Notes: generated by a model from the sequence alone, not told the origin. Positions 7,722 to 16,739 are shown, numbered from the stretch's first letter. The stretch is DNA of 41,233 bases from Planctomycetia bacterium (GCA_005790605.1 SXUI01000024.1:1-41233); one strand, 5' to 3'. Numbers and translations: made by a program.

Positions 7722-10445
7722 ATGCAATCCCTTTCGCGCCTCGCGTTCCTTGTCCTCCTCCTGCCGACCGCCGCGATCGCGCAAGTGGATTCTGTTGTGC
7801 CGCCCACGACGCAACCCGTAGGGAAACTCAGCGCGAATTGCTACTACACCCCAGCCAACCAAAGGCTCACACCGCTCGGTACGCAAGTTTCGTTACCTGG
7901 CATGCGGCCGCAAGTGCTCGCGCTGAGTCCCGATGGAAAACGGCTGATCACCGCCGGAAAGACGCACGAGATCTTGGTGATCGATCCAATCACAGGCGCG
8001 ATCCTCCAGCGCGTTCCCCTCCCATCCGACGCGCAACGAGCGACGCTTCCTGACGAATCGTCGCCACGGTTTTTGAGCCCCGACAAAGACGGGCAGGTGA
8101 GTTACACGGGGTTAGTCTTCTCGCCGGATGGACATCGCATCTACCTTTCCAATGTCGATGGGAGCATCAAGGTCTTTGAGGTGACGGAGAGTGAAGGTGT
8201 CGTCGGTCGTTTCTCGATCCCCCTGCCCAATGCCTCTGCGCCTCGTCGAAAGGAGGAGATTCCCGCGGGACTCGCGATCTCGGCAGACGGTGAACGACTG
8301 TATGTTTGTGGAAATCTCTCGAACCGTTTGCTTGAGATCTCGACGACCACAGGCAAACCGCTTCGCGGTTGGGATGTTGGAGTCGCGCCCTTTGATGTGG
8401 TGCTCTTGGGCGAGAAGGCGTTCGTCAGTAACTGGGGTGGACGGCGTCCAGTCGCGGGTGATCTCACTGGACCCGCGGGTCGCGGAACGACGGTGCGCGT
8501 TGATCCGACCCTGCATGTCGCGAGTGAAGGTTCTGTCAGCGTCATTGATCTCACGAGCGCGAACGAAGTTCGCGAGGTCGTCACAGGCATGCATGCGAGT
8601 GCGCTCGCGGTTTCGCCCGATCAGAAGTACCTCGTCGTCGCGAACACCTCGGCTGACACGCTCAGTGTGATTGATGTCGCAACACTCGCCATCAAGGAAA
8701 CGATTTGGATGCGCCAGAATCCAGCGGATCTGTTCGGCGCACAGCCGACCGCACTCACATTCGACGCGACCGGTGAAACGCTCTTCGTGTGTAACGCTGG
8801 GCAAAATGCGATTGCTGAAGTTGACTTCGAACCCGGGGAATCGAAGCTGCGAGGTTTGATGCCGGTCGGTTGGTTTCCAGGCGCGATCGTCATCGCGAAG
8901 TCACCGTCGCAGGAGACCATCTGCGTCGCAAACATCAAAGGCATTGGGTCCACGAAAGAGTTCAAGAGCGGCGAGAAGATCGAGTTGCAGTCACGACAGT
9001 ACTTCGGCACGCTCTCGCTTCTCGCGCGGCCTTCACGCGATGATCTCCCCGCGCTTTCCCAAATCGCGCTCGACAACATGCGGTATGGACTCATCGCCGA
9101 AGCAAAGTTGCCCGCGCGACCGGAGCAACCCAAGCGCGCGATCCCAGAGCGCGTGGGCGAGCCCAGTCACTTCAATCATGTCATCTACATCATCAAAGAG
9201 AACCGAACCTACGACCAAGTCTTTGGCGACATCCCAGGCGCGAATGGAGATCCGTCGCTCTGTGTCTTTGGCGACGCGGTCACCCCGAACTTGCACAAGC
9301 TGGTGAAAGACTTCGTGCTGCTCGACAACACCTATTGCTCGGGCATTCTGAGCGCGGATGGACATCAGTGGGCGGATGCGGGCCTCGTCACAGATTATGT
9401 CGAGCGATCCTTCGCAGGCTTCCCTCGAAGTTACCCGGATGGCATGGAACTCGACGGAGCGGATGCGCTCGCGTACTCACCAGCGGGGTTCATCTGGGAC
9501 AATGTGCTCGCGCAAGGCAAGACCCTGCGCGTCTTTGGTGAGTTTGCGATTACGAGTAAGCGTTGGAAGGATCCTCTGCGCAAAGAGAAAATCACAGCGC
9601 ATGACTGTTGGGTGGACTACACCGCAAACAGCGGCGCGATCATTGTTGAAAGTGTGCCGACCATCGAATCGCTCCGTCCGCATCTCTGGGCCAGCGCGCC
9701 CGGCTGGGATCCGGATGTGCCTGATGTCTGGCGAACACGAGAGTTCATTACCGCCCTGCGTCAGTTTGAAGCGGAGGGCGCGATGCCGAACTTTATCGTG
9801 ATCTGTTTACCGAACGATCACACCAGTGGAACTTCCGCGGGAATGCCAACACCTGCGGCGTCGGTTGCCGACAATGACCTCGCCGTCGGACAACTCATCG
9901 AGGCCGTGAGCCACAGCGCGTTCTGGAAAGACACCTGCATCTTTGCGATCGAAGATGATCCACAGGCTGGTTGGGATCATGTAAGCGGCTTTCGGACGAC
10001 CGCCTTTGTTGCCAGTCCCTACACGAAGCGCGGCGCGGTTGTGAGCACGCAATACAACCAAACGAGCTTGCTCCGAACGATGGAGTTAATCCTCGGCCTG
10101 CCGCCGATGAATCAATTCGATGCGACAGCAACGCCGATGCGAGAGTGCTTTACGGAGACGCCAGACTTCACTCCGTTCACCGCGCTCCCCAACACGGTGC
10201 AACTCGATCTGTTGAACCCCACACCGCAAGCGATCCTCGATCCACTCCTTCGCGAACATGCGGTTGCCTCCGCGCAGTTGCCACTCGACAAACTCGACCA
10301 GTGCCCCGAAGACTTGCTCAATCGCATCCTCTGGCATGCGATGAAGGGATCATCTGCTCCCTACCCCGCATGGGCTGTCACGATGGATGCAGAGGAGGAG
10401 GCTGAGGAAGAAGCGGAAGCGCGCAAGGCCGCGCAGGCTGAATGA
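7722..10445 (+). CDS. Secreted YncE-like beta-propeller fused to a phosphoesterase domain
   Basis: The 907-residue protein starts with a clear signal peptide (MQSLSRLAFLVLLLPTAAIAQ). Residues from about 50 to 430 hold YVTN/YncE-type propeller repeats, for example VLALSPDGKRLITAG, GLVFSPDGHRIYLSN, LAISADGERLYVCG and LAVSPDQKYLVVAN. From about residue 483 a phosphoesterase domain (PF04185-like, alkaline phosphatase superfamily) begins with HVIYIIKENRTYDQVFGD. It continues with LLDNTYCSGILSADGHQW and the late metal-site regions VICLPNDHTSG and AIEDDPQAGWDHVSGFR. This fusion is a known architecture in planctomycetes and acidobacteria, presumably releasing phosphate from an extracellular ester, but no substrate is established. 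The C-terminal tail is Glu/Ala rich (EEEAEEEAEARKAAQAE). The frame is open upstream of 7722, but the signal peptide fixes the start. Confidence 0.9.
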   Translation: MQSLSRLAFLVLLLPTAAIAQVDSVVPPTTQPVGKLSANCYYTPANQRLTPLGTQVSLPGMRPQVLALSPDGKRLITAGKTHEILVIDPITGAILQRVPLPSDAQRATLPDESSPRFLSPDKDGQVSYTGLVFSPDGHRIYLSNVDGSIKVFEVTESEGVVGRFSIPLPNASAPRRKEEIPAGLAISADGERLYVCGNLSNRLLEISTTTGKPLRGWDVGVAPFDVVLLGEKAFVSNWGGRRPVAGDLTGPAGRGTTVRVDPTLHVASEGSVSVIDLTSANEVREVVTGMHASALAVSPDQKYLVVANTSADTLSVIDVATLAIKETIWMRQNPADLFGAQPTALTFDATGETLFVCNAGQNAIAEVDFEPGESKLRGLMPVGWFPGAIVIAKSPSQETICVANIKGIGSTKEFKSGEKIELQSRQYFGTLSLLARPSRDDLPALSQIALDNMRYGLIAEAKLPARPEQPKRAIPERVGEPSHFNHVIYIIKENRTYDQVFGDIPGANGDPSLCVFGDAVTPNLHKLVKDFVLLDNTYCSGILSADGHQWADAGLVTDYVERSFAGFPRSYPDGMELDGADALAYSPAGFIWDNVLAQGKTLRVFGEFAITSKRWKDPLRKEKITAHDCWVDYTANSGAIIVESVPTIESLRPHLWASAPGWDPDVPDVWRTREFITALRQFEAEGAMPNFIVICLPNDHTSGTSAGMPTPAASVADNDLAVGQLIEAVSHSAFWKDTCIFAIEDDPQAGWDHVSGFRTTAFVASPYTKRGAVVSTQYNQTSLLRTMELILGLPPMNQFDATATPMRECFTETPDFTPFTALPNTVQLDLLNPTPQAILDPLLREHAVASAQLPLDKLDQCPEDLLNRILWHAMKGSSAPYPAWAVTMDAEEEAEEEAEARKAAQAE

Positions 10446-10486
10446 CGGGGACGTGAGGCTCGAGACGCGCGGCGATTCGACTGCGC

Positions 10487-11986
10487 TCAGACCCAACTCA
10501 AGAGCAAGCGCGTGAGTCCGAGGAACACGAGGAAGCTCACTGAGTCTGTAAACATCGTGAGAAAGATCGTCGACGCAGTTGCAGGGTCTGCGCCGAGTCG
10601 TCGGACGACAAGCGGCAACGACGCACCAACTGTCGTGCCGATCGTGAGCGCAATCGTCATGGACGTTCCAATGATTGCGCCGAGATGAAGCGCGTGGATC
10701 TCTGCGTTCTGCCAGAAGAAGTGATGGAGTGTCGCGACGATGCCGCCGACAAGCACGCCACAAGTAAACCCATTCAGTAAGCCCACCATCGCCTCGCGGC
10801 GAACGATGCTCAACGCGGCGCCAGGACGAACTTCGTCAAGCACAATGCCACGAAGCGTCACAGCAAGAGACTGTTGTCCCGCGTTTCCAGATTGATTCGC
10901 GATGAGCGGCATAAGCGCCGCGAGCACCGCGATCGAGCCGATGAGATCATCAAAGAGCAGCACGACTCCCGCAGCGATCGAACTCGTGAACAGATTCAGA
11001 ATGAGCCACGGGAAACGACCTCGCCACTTCTCGCCAACCGTTGAGAACACGGCCTCTTCGCGACCAGCACCGACCATCTTCTGCGCATCTTCGGTGCTCT
11101 CTTGTCGGATGATGTCGACGACATCGTCGACGGTGATGATGCCGAGCAATCGATCCGTTGCATCCACCACGGGCAAGACGAGGTAGTCATACTTTTCAAA
11201 CTCGCGTGCCACATCCTCCTTGGCGAGTTCATGCGGCACTGCATCGACCGGTCGATCGCAAACATCAATCACCTTCTGCGCAGACTCGGCGAGAAGCAAG
11301 CGCTTCATCGTGACACGACCCTGCAATCGGCCTCGCCAATCGACGACGAAGACATAAATCCACTCTTCTTCGGTCTCTGACTTCCGAATCGCTTCCACCG
11401 CCTGCGCCACGGTCATCGTGTCGCGCACCGCGAGGTAGTCGGTCGTCATGATGCCGCCAGCAGACTCCTCATCAAAGGAGAGCAGCTCGCGCATCTTGAC
11501 CGCTTCAACCTTGCCAAGCGTTCCGAGCAGTTTGTCGCGGTAGTCGTCCGGGAGATTTTGCAGCAGGTCGGTCGCGTCATCGGGCGCCATCTCCTCGATG
11601 AGCGTTCCTGCGTAACTCGGATCTTCCTCAATCAGGTCTTCAAGCACACCAACGGCGAGCGATGGATGCATGTGCGCGAGCGCCTCTGCGGCGCTCTCTG
11701 TTTCCATCTCCTCGATGACTTCGGCGGCCTGCACGATGCCAAGCCCCTCGAGCGTGTCCGCAGCGTCAGGCGCCTCTTGCGCTTCAACAGCATCCGCAAA
11801 CACTGGCACATCAATCGAACTCTCGAGCAACTCAGCCACTCGCTCGTCCTGCTCGCTGTCCTCGACTGGATTTTCGACCCGACTTTCCTCGCCCGCAGTC
11901 GCGCCGTCTTGCTCGAGAGGCACGGCAGAACCCATCGATGAAATCGATGCCTCGTCGTGTGGTTTCCGTTCAGGATCAAGGGGCAC
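10487..11986 (-). CDS. mgtE: Magnesium transporter MgtE
   Basis: This is a 499-residue Mg2+ channel/transporter of the inner membrane. An acidic N-terminal extension of about 70 residues precedes the MgtE N domain (helical repeats such as LAHMHPSLAVGVLEDLIEE and EEMAPDDATDLLQNLP). Then come two CBS domains (GGIMTTDYLAVRDTMTV and YDYLVLPVVDATDRLLGIITVDD) and the five-helix membrane domain with PLIANQSGNAGQQSLAVTLRG, the pore signature. The last residues are LLLSWV. I chose GTG at 11986 because TACACT sits six bases upstream. An ATG at 12013 with GGAGG close to it is the alternative and would overlap the start codon of the divergent methyltransferase gene. Mg2+ gating through the N and CBS domains is known for the family. 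Confidence 0.93.
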   Translation of the reverse strand: MPLDPERKPHDEASISSMGSAVPLEQDGATAGEESRVENPVEDSEQDERVAELLESSIDVPVFADAVEAQEAPDAADTLEGLGIVQAAEVIEEMETESAAEALAHMHPSLAVGVLEDLIEEDPSYAGTLIEEMAPDDATDLLQNLPDDYRDKLLGTLGKVEAVKMRELLSFDEESAGGIMTTDYLAVRDTMTVAQAVEAIRKSETEEEWIYVFVVDWRGRLQGRVTMKRLLLAESAQKVIDVCDRPVDAVPHELAKEDVAREFEKYDYLVLPVVDATDRLLGIITVDDVVDIIRQESTEDAQKMVGAGREEAVFSTVGEKWRGRFPWLILNLFTSSIAAGVVLLFDDLIGSIAVLAALMPLIANQSGNAGQQSLAVTLRGIVLDEVRPGAALSIVRREAMVGLLNGFTCGVLVGGIVATLHHFFWQNAEIHALHLGAIIGTSMTIALTIGTTVGASLPLVVRRLGADPATASTIFLTMFTDSVSFLVFLGLTRLLLSWV

Positions 11987-11992
11987 AGCGCG

Positions 11993-11998
11993 AGTGTA
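11993..11998 (-). promoter_or_regulatory. Candidate -10 element (TACACT) for mgtE
   Basis: TACACT on the minus strand is six bases before the GTG at 11986. Its TA is shared with the oppositely oriented TACGAT of the next gene (11997-12002), giving a back-to-back promoter pair. Confidence 0.4.
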
Positions 11999-12002
11999 CG
12001 AT
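11997..12002 (+). promoter_or_regulatory. Candidate -10 element (TACGAT) for the RNA methyltransferase gene
   Basis: TACGAT is nine bases before the ATG at 12012. It overlaps the minus-strand TACACT by the central TA. Confidence 0.4.
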
Positions 12003-12011
12003 CGAACAGGC

Positions 12012-12848
12012 ATGTCCTCCACCCCGAACCCCATCATCATTGACGACGCCGCAGATCCGCGGCTCGAGGTGTTTCGTGCGGTGCGCGATCGAGACCTCAA
12101 AGCGCGACTCGGATCAGACACACGGGGTGGACGGTTTCTCGCAGAATCACCGCTCGTCGTCGAGCGCATACTCACTCGCACGACTGTGGTCGAGTCACTG
12201 CTGTGTGACGAAATGCACGCCCTGCGTTATGCACAAATCAGCGGGGGAACGCCGGTCTATGCGGCGACGCGCGAGACGCTCGATGCGGTGACGGGGTACC
12301 AGTTTCATCGCGGCGTCATCGCATCGTGCCGACGCCCTGATCCCTCCACGATGACGCTTGACCGCGTCATGCCGAGCGGCCGCGACCCTTTGACGGTGCT
12401 GCTTCTCGACGGCATCAACAACATTGACAACATGGGTCAGCTCTATCGCAACGCCGCCGCGTTCGGCGTCGGTGTCGTGGTTTTGAGTCCTGACTGCCAC
12501 GACCACCTCTACCGCAAGACCGTGCGCGTCTCGATCGGATACTCCGCGACCCTCCCAACCGTCATCAGCCAGGACTGGTCATCAGATCTCTCGCGGCTCC
12601 GCGATGAGTTTGGTCTCTCCCTTGTTGGCGCAGATGCGGGCGCGGCGTCTGTTTCGATCTCCTCTGTGCCGCCCTGTCCGCGCGTCGGTGTCATCATGGG
12701 GAATGAATTCAACGGAATTGGCGCGATCGCCCGCTCCCATGTGCACGCCATCGTCCGGATTCCAATGGCCGAGGGTGTCGATAGCCTGAATGTCGCGACT
12801 GCGTCAAGCATTTGCTTGCATCGACTCAGTTCCGCCAAGCTTCACTAG
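12012..12848 (+). CDS. TrmH/SpoU-family RNA 2'-O-ribose methyltransferase
   Basis: This is a 278-residue SPOUT enzyme that would transfer methyl from S-adenosylmethionine to a ribose 2'-OH of rRNA or tRNA. The three family motifs are present: motif 1 NNIDNMGQLYRNAAAFG (about residues 136-152), motif 2 GVIMGNEFNGIG (about 226) and motif 3 IPMAEGVDSLNVATASS (about 249), which form the knotted cofactor site. The N-terminal 100 residues look like the substrate-binding domain of the RlmB/TsnR type (FLAESPLVVERIL). The exact RNA target cannot be assigned. It is divergent from mgtE and is followed after 27 bases by eboD, so it may share a transcript with the ebo cluster. Confidence 0.88.
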   Translation: MSSTPNPIIIDDAADPRLEVFRAVRDRDLKARLGSDTRGGRFLAESPLVVERILTRTTVVESLLCDEMHALRYAQISGGTPVYAATRETLDAVTGYQFHRGVIASCRRPDPSTMTLDRVMPSGRDPLTVLLLDGINNIDNMGQLYRNAAAFGVGVVVLSPDCHDHLYRKTVRVSIGYSATLPTVISQDWSSDLSRLRDEFGLSLVGADAGAASVSISSVPPCPRVGVIMGNEFNGIGAIARSHVHAIVRIPMAEGVDSLNVATASSICLHRLSSAKLH

Positions 12849-12875
12849 CTATTCTCTCGCTTCCCCATCGAAAGC

Positions 12876-14042
12876 ATGCTCGCGCCCGATCCGACAACCT
12901 CTCTCGCGATGAATCTCGATCAACGATTCACGCTTCCATTCGTCCATCGGATTCGGTTCACGCGCCATGTTGCATCTCTGCAGAACTCCGCGCTCGCGGA
13001 CATCTTCGCTGATGATGCAACTGCGTCGAGCCGACGCGCGGTTCTTGTGATTGATCGCGGTCTGCATGAGGCCGCTCCCTCACTCGCCCAAGACCTCGTG
13101 AAGTACGCCCAAACGCATGCGGCTCAGGTTCCTGTGCCAAACGAGGTTCTCGTCGTCGACGGCGGCGAACGAGCCAAGTGCGACATGCGAACGGTCGATG
13201 CGGTGCTCGCGCTCATCGAGCGTTGCAAGATCTGCCGGAAGTCAACGGTGTTCGTCGCGGGTGGTGGCGCGGTCATCGACGCCGTGGGATTTGCGACGAC
13301 GATCGCGCACCGCGGCGTTCGCCTCGTTCGACTTCCATCGACCACACTCGCGCAAGATGATGGCGCGATGGGCGTGAAGAACGGAATCAACGCCTTCGGT
13401 AAAAAGAACTTCACTGGTGCTTTCGCAGTGCCTTGGGCGGTGCTCTGTGATCTTGAACTACTTCGAACTCTTCCAATCTCCGCGTTCCGAAGCGGATTCA
13501 GCGAAGCAGTGAAAATCGCGCTCCTCAAGGATCCGAGTTTCTTTCACGCCATCGAGGCAAGCGCGGCACAGATCGCAGAGCACGATCTTGAAGCGGCGAG
13601 TCCCGTGATTCAACGCTCTGCTGCACTCCACGTGCAGCACATCGCTCTTGGTGGCGATCCTTTCGAACTGCATGAAGCGCGGCCCCTCGATTTCGGGCAC
13701 TGGGCCGCGCACCGCCTCGAAGCGCTCAGCGAATACACGATCTCGCATGGAGACGCGGTCGCGCTTGGTCTTCTCATCGATTGTCGGTACTCCGTCCTTC
13801 AGGGTTGGTTAAGCCAGGCGGACTTCACCCGCATCGAAGGCGTCCTTGCCGCGCTGCGGTTGCCACTGTCGCATCCACTCCTCAAGGACCACGCAGCGAT
13901 GCTCGTTGGTCTTGAGCAATTCCGAGAGCATCTCGGCGGCACACTTACCATCACGATGTTGCGGGCCATCGGTGTGGGCCATGAGGTTCATGCGATCGAC
14001 GCTCGACTCTTGCAGAACGCAATCGCGCAAACTGCGGGCTGA
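12876..14042 (+). CDS. eboD: EboD, 3-dehydroquinate synthase-like protein of the ebo cluster
   Basis: The 388-residue protein has the AroB fold signatures: NAD-binding VFVAGGGAVIDAVGF, then TTLAQDDGAMGVKNGIN and KKNFTGAFAVP. The zinc-ligand positions follow, with glutamate in SGFSEAVKIALLKD, histidines in DFGHWAAHRLEAL and histidine in ISHGDAVALG. In canonical AroB the first motif ends GGGxxGD, whereas here it is GGGAVID, a clear departure. EboD proteins are AroB relatives specific to ebo clusters, and whether they make a cyclic intermediate is unknown. The neighbours eboB, eboE, eboC and eboF downstream make the EboD assignment much more likely than housekeeping AroB. The start may instead be the ATG at 12909 (11 residues shorter); neither has a strong ribosome binding site. 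Confidence 0.82.
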   Translation: MLAPDPTTSLAMNLDQRFTLPFVHRIRFTRHVASLQNSALADIFADDATASSRRAVLVIDRGLHEAAPSLAQDLVKYAQTHAAQVPVPNEVLVVDGGERAKCDMRTVDAVLALIERCKICRKSTVFVAGGGAVIDAVGFATTIAHRGVRLVRLPSTTLAQDDGAMGVKNGINAFGKKNFTGAFAVPWAVLCDLELLRTLPISAFRSGFSEAVKIALLKDPSFFHAIEASAAQIAEHDLEAASPVIQRSAALHVQHIALGGDPFELHEARPLDFGHWAAHRLEALSEYTISHGDAVALGLLIDCRYSVLQGWLSQADFTRIEGVLAALRLPLSHPLLKDHAAMLVGLEQFREHLGGTLTITMLRAIGVGHEVHAIDARLLQNAIAQTAG

Positions 14043-14072
14043 GAGGCGTCTCAAGATCCTTCGCGGCACGGA

Positions 14073-14078
14073 TAGAAT
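14073..14078 (+). promoter_or_regulatory. Candidate internal -10 element (TAGAAT) in the ebo cluster
   Basis: TAGAAT ends eight bases before the ATG at 14087, in the 44-base gap after eboD. It could start a second, nearly leaderless transcript for the rest of the cluster. Confidence 0.35.
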
Positions 14079-14086
14079 CGCGCGCT

Positions 14087-14392
14087 ATGGCTCCCGCACC
14101 AGTGCTTCTCTCTAAGCGCGCGCTCATCGACCGCTCGTACCTTGAGCATCGCGCGAAGCTTCTCGATCTTGCCGCATTTCTTGATCGCGTCGAACGCGCC
14201 CAAGGCGACGGCGCGGATGACTTTCGTATGCGCGCCTTGCGTGAGTGTTGCGCAATGCTCATCGACACGAAGCCTAACCGTGCGCAACGCGTGCTCGAAC
14301 TTCTCTCCGACCAATCGCGCGAACCGATTGCGCACGCCGGAACGAAGGGCGCAACTGGCGCCGTACCTCCAACGGCAAGCGGTGCACGCTGA
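14087..14392 (+). CDS. Small helical protein in the ebo cluster, function unknown
   Basis: This is a 101-residue, charged, mostly helical protein with no signal peptide. The recognisable core is RALIDRSYLEHRAKLLDLAA, then FLDRVERA, FRMRALREC and RAQRVLELLSD; the last 20 residues are low-complexity. I do not recognise a domain. It sits between eboD and eboB and its stop overlaps the eboB start (14392), so it is translationally coupled to EboB and probably works with it. The usual EboA is longer (about 200 residues) and is otherwise missing here, so this could be a reduced or unrelated replacement of EboA, but that is only a guess from position. Confidence 0.75.
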   Translation: MAPAPVLLSKRALIDRSYLEHRAKLLDLAAFLDRVERAQGDGADDFRMRALRECCAMLIDTKPNRAQRVLELLSDQSREPIAHAGTKGATGAVPPTASGAR

Positions 14393-15192
14393 TGTACATC
14401 GATCCACACATTCACATGGTCAGTCGGACCACCGATGACTATCAGCGCATGGCGCTGGCTGGTTGCGTGGCCATTACGGAACCAGCATTCTGGGCGGGGT
14501 ACGACCGCTCATCCCCGCAAGGGTTTCAGGATTACTTCCGACAATTGACGGACACCGAGCCCAAGCGCGCGGCGCAGTATGGGATTCGACATCACACTTG
14601 GCTTTGCATCAATCCAAAGGAAGCCGAAGATCCCGTGTTCGCGCACGAAGTCATCGCGCTCATTCCGAGTTTCCTTGCGTGTGAAAGCGTGTTAGGCATC
14701 GGCGAGATCGGGCTCAACAAGAACTCGCGCAATGAGATTGAGATTCTTGAAGCGCATCTTGAACTTGCGGCCAAGCATGATCTCATGGTGCTCGTCCATA
14801 CACCGCACCTCGAAGACAAGCTCAAGGGACCGCGCCTGATCATGGACGCGATCCGCAATCAAGGGAAACTCGACCCCGGACGCGTGCTCATCGATCATGT
14901 CGAGGAGCACACCGTAGGCATCGTGCTTGAGCGCGGGTTCTGGGCAGGCATGACCCTCTATCCCGACACGAAGTGCACACCGCAGCGCGCGGTTGACATC
15001 TTTGAGATGCACGGGACCGAGCGACTCTGGATCAATTCCGCTGGTGACTGGGGACAGAGCGATCCATTAGCGGTGCCAAAGGCGCAACTTGAGATGCGCG
15101 CCCGAGGACATACGGAAGCCAGCATTCGAAAAGTCAGCTTCGACAACCCTCTCGCGTTCCTTTCGCAATCAGGCCGATTCAAGACCGCCTGA
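14392..15192 (+). CDS. eboB: EboB, TatD-like metal-dependent hydrolase
   Basis: This is a 266-residue amidohydrolase-fold protein of the TatD group. The N-terminal metal motif is DPHIHM (His6, His8), followed by GIGEIGLNK (Glu105), VHTPH, IDHVEEHT and a C-terminal NSAGDWGQSDPL that supplies the last acidic ligand. The metal site therefore looks complete and hydrolase activity is plausible. EboB is the TatD-like member of ebo clusters, acting in the cytoplasm on an unknown intermediate. The gene overlaps the upstream small gene by one base and is followed after seven bases by the MFS exporter gene. Confidence 0.88.
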   Translation: MYIDPHIHMVSRTTDDYQRMALAGCVAITEPAFWAGYDRSSPQGFQDYFRQLTDTEPKRAAQYGIRHHTWLCINPKEAEDPVFAHEVIALIPSFLACESVLGIGEIGLNKNSRNEIEILEAHLELAAKHDLMVLVHTPHLEDKLKGPRLIMDAIRNQGKLDPGRVLIDHVEEHTVGIVLERGFWAGMTLYPDTKCTPQRAVDIFEMHGTERLWINSAGDWGQSDPLAVPKAQLEMRARGHTEASIRKVSFDNPLAFLSQSGRFKTA

Positions 15193-15199
15193 CATCTGC

Positions 15200-16729
15200 A
15201 TGACAATCGTGACTCCACATCCTCGCCGCGCCCTCGCACTTGTTGCGATGACCGGATCACTCTCGATGATCATGCTCGATGTGACGGTGATGGGTGTTGC
15301 GTTGCCAAGCGTCCGTGAGTCACTTGCGATGACGCCGGCGCAGACGCAGTGGGCCGTTAATGGGTATGTCCTTGCACTCGCGAGTGCGGTGGGCTTGTTC
15401 GGAAAACTTGGCGATGTCATCGGCCGCGCTCGCGCGTTTTTGTTGGGAGTGATTCTGTTCGCTTTTTCCTCTGCGATGGTTGGCGCTGCACCGACCGCGG
15501 AGTCGCTCATCCTTTGGCGCGTCGTACAAGGACTCGGTGCCGCGCTCATGCAACCTGCGTCCGCGGCGATGGTGACGAGTCTGTATCGAGACGGCGAACG
15601 AGGCCGAGCGATGGGCATCTACGCCGGCATCTCTATGGCGTTTCTTGCCATCGGTCCGATTCTCGGCGGGCTGATGGTGCAGTGGCTCAGTTGGCGATGG
15701 TGCTTCTATCTCAACTTGCCCATCGCATGCGCGGCAATTGCGCTGACTCTCGCTGCGAAACCTCCGAAGTTTCCGCGCCAAACACTTTCGATCGACTTCG
15801 TTGGCGCCTGCTTGCTGCTGCTCGGGCTCCCCGCATTCGTCGCGGGCGTCCAACTCTCGGCCACGCGCGGCTGGATGGACACGCTCGTTGCCCCGATGGT
15901 GCGTGGAGGCGCGGCGCTTGGTTCGGCGTTCATCCTGTGGGAACTCCGACACCCTGCACCGCTGATTCGCGTGGCACTTCTGCGCGATCGCGGATTTCTT
16001 GCCGATGCGCTGGTACTCCTCGTCGTGCAGTTTGCGATGACGGGACTCATCATTCAGCAGTCGCTCTACGCGCAGTCTGTGCTCGGGTTCACCCCGGCAC
16101 TTGCGGGTGCCTCGTTGATGCCGATGATGCTGCCCATCTTTTTCGTCATTGGTCGCGCTGGAAAGCTGTACGACAAAATTGGTGTGCGCGTGCCATCCAT
16201 CATTGGGCTTGCACTGGCGTCGCTCGGCATGGCCACCATGACACTCGGCATCTGGTTACGAAGCTACCTCATTCTTGCGATTGGCATGGCGATCTTTGGC
16301 GCCGGCATCGGCATGACCATGAGTCCAACGAATACAGACGCCCTCTCTCGAGTGCGCATCGAAGAGCGCGGTGAGGCGAGTGGCGTGATTCAAACTTTTC
16401 GGCAGGTCGGTGGAACAACTGGGCTCGCCGTGCTCATGACGGTTTCGACGCTCGCGATGCAAGCGTGCCCCCTTCCGCCACAGATTGCGTCAGACCCCAC
16501 CCTTCCGGGGCTTGTGCTCCGTGCCGCTGAAGGCGACGAAGTTGCGCGTGTCACACTTGAAAACTCGGGAGACCTGAGCATTGCCGCCAAAGCAACCATG
16601 CGCGATCTCATGGTGTGCGGCACGACAACGTCTGGCATTGTCGCGACCTGTTGCTGCGTCGTCGCACTTGGCATCGCGATCCGCTGGAGTCAACCGCCGC
16701 ATCGACGCGATGAAGTCCTGAGTCACTGA
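15200..16729 (+). CDS. MFS exporter, DHA2 (14-helix) type
   Basis: The 509-residue membrane protein has the DHA2/EmrB pattern: helix 1 with MIMLDVTVMGVALPSVRESL, then PAQTQWAVNGYVLALAS, the loop GKLGDVIGRARAFLLG, LWRVVQGLGAALMQPAS and the antiporter motif C region GISMAFLAIGPILGGLM. About 14 hydrophobic segments can be traced. It would use the proton gradient to expel a small organic molecule across the inner membrane. It lies directly between eboB (seven bases) and the C26 hydrolase gene (ten bases), which ties it to the metabolite handled by the ebo proteins. The start at 15200 is the first ATG after the eboB stop, although the frame is open further upstream inside eboB. Confidence 0.9.
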   Translation: MTIVTPHPRRALALVAMTGSLSMIMLDVTVMGVALPSVRESLAMTPAQTQWAVNGYVLALASAVGLFGKLGDVIGRARAFLLGVILFAFSSAMVGAAPTAESLILWRVVQGLGAALMQPASAAMVTSLYRDGERGRAMGIYAGISMAFLAIGPILGGLMVQWLSWRWCFYLNLPIACAAIALTLAAKPPKFPRQTLSIDFVGACLLLLGLPAFVAGVQLSATRGWMDTLVAPMVRGGAALGSAFILWELRHPAPLIRVALLRDRGFLADALVLLVVQFAMTGLIIQQSLYAQSVLGFTPALAGASLMPMMLPIFFVIGRAGKLYDKIGVRVPSIIGLALASLGMATMTLGIWLRSYLILAIGMAIFGAGIGMTMSPTNTDALSRVRIEERGEASGVIQTFRQVGGTTGLAVLMTVSTLAMQACPLPPQIASDPTLPGLVLRAAEGDEVARVTLENSGDLSIAAKATMRDLMVCGTTTSGIVATCCCVVALGIAIRWSQPPHRRDEVLSH

Positions 16730-16739
16730 AAGCAATTCC

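Noticed and set aside
7721-7724. Overlapping start codons (CATG) of the ABC ATPase and the divergent phosphoesterase gene
   Set aside because: The GTG at 7672 gives a typical ABC N terminus and has its own -10-like element, so the overlap is probably an artefact of choosing the longest reading frame.
12011-12014. Overlapping start codons (CATG) of mgtE and the methyltransferase gene
   Set aside because: The GTG at 11986 with TACACT six bases before it fits better; the extra nine residues have no family support.
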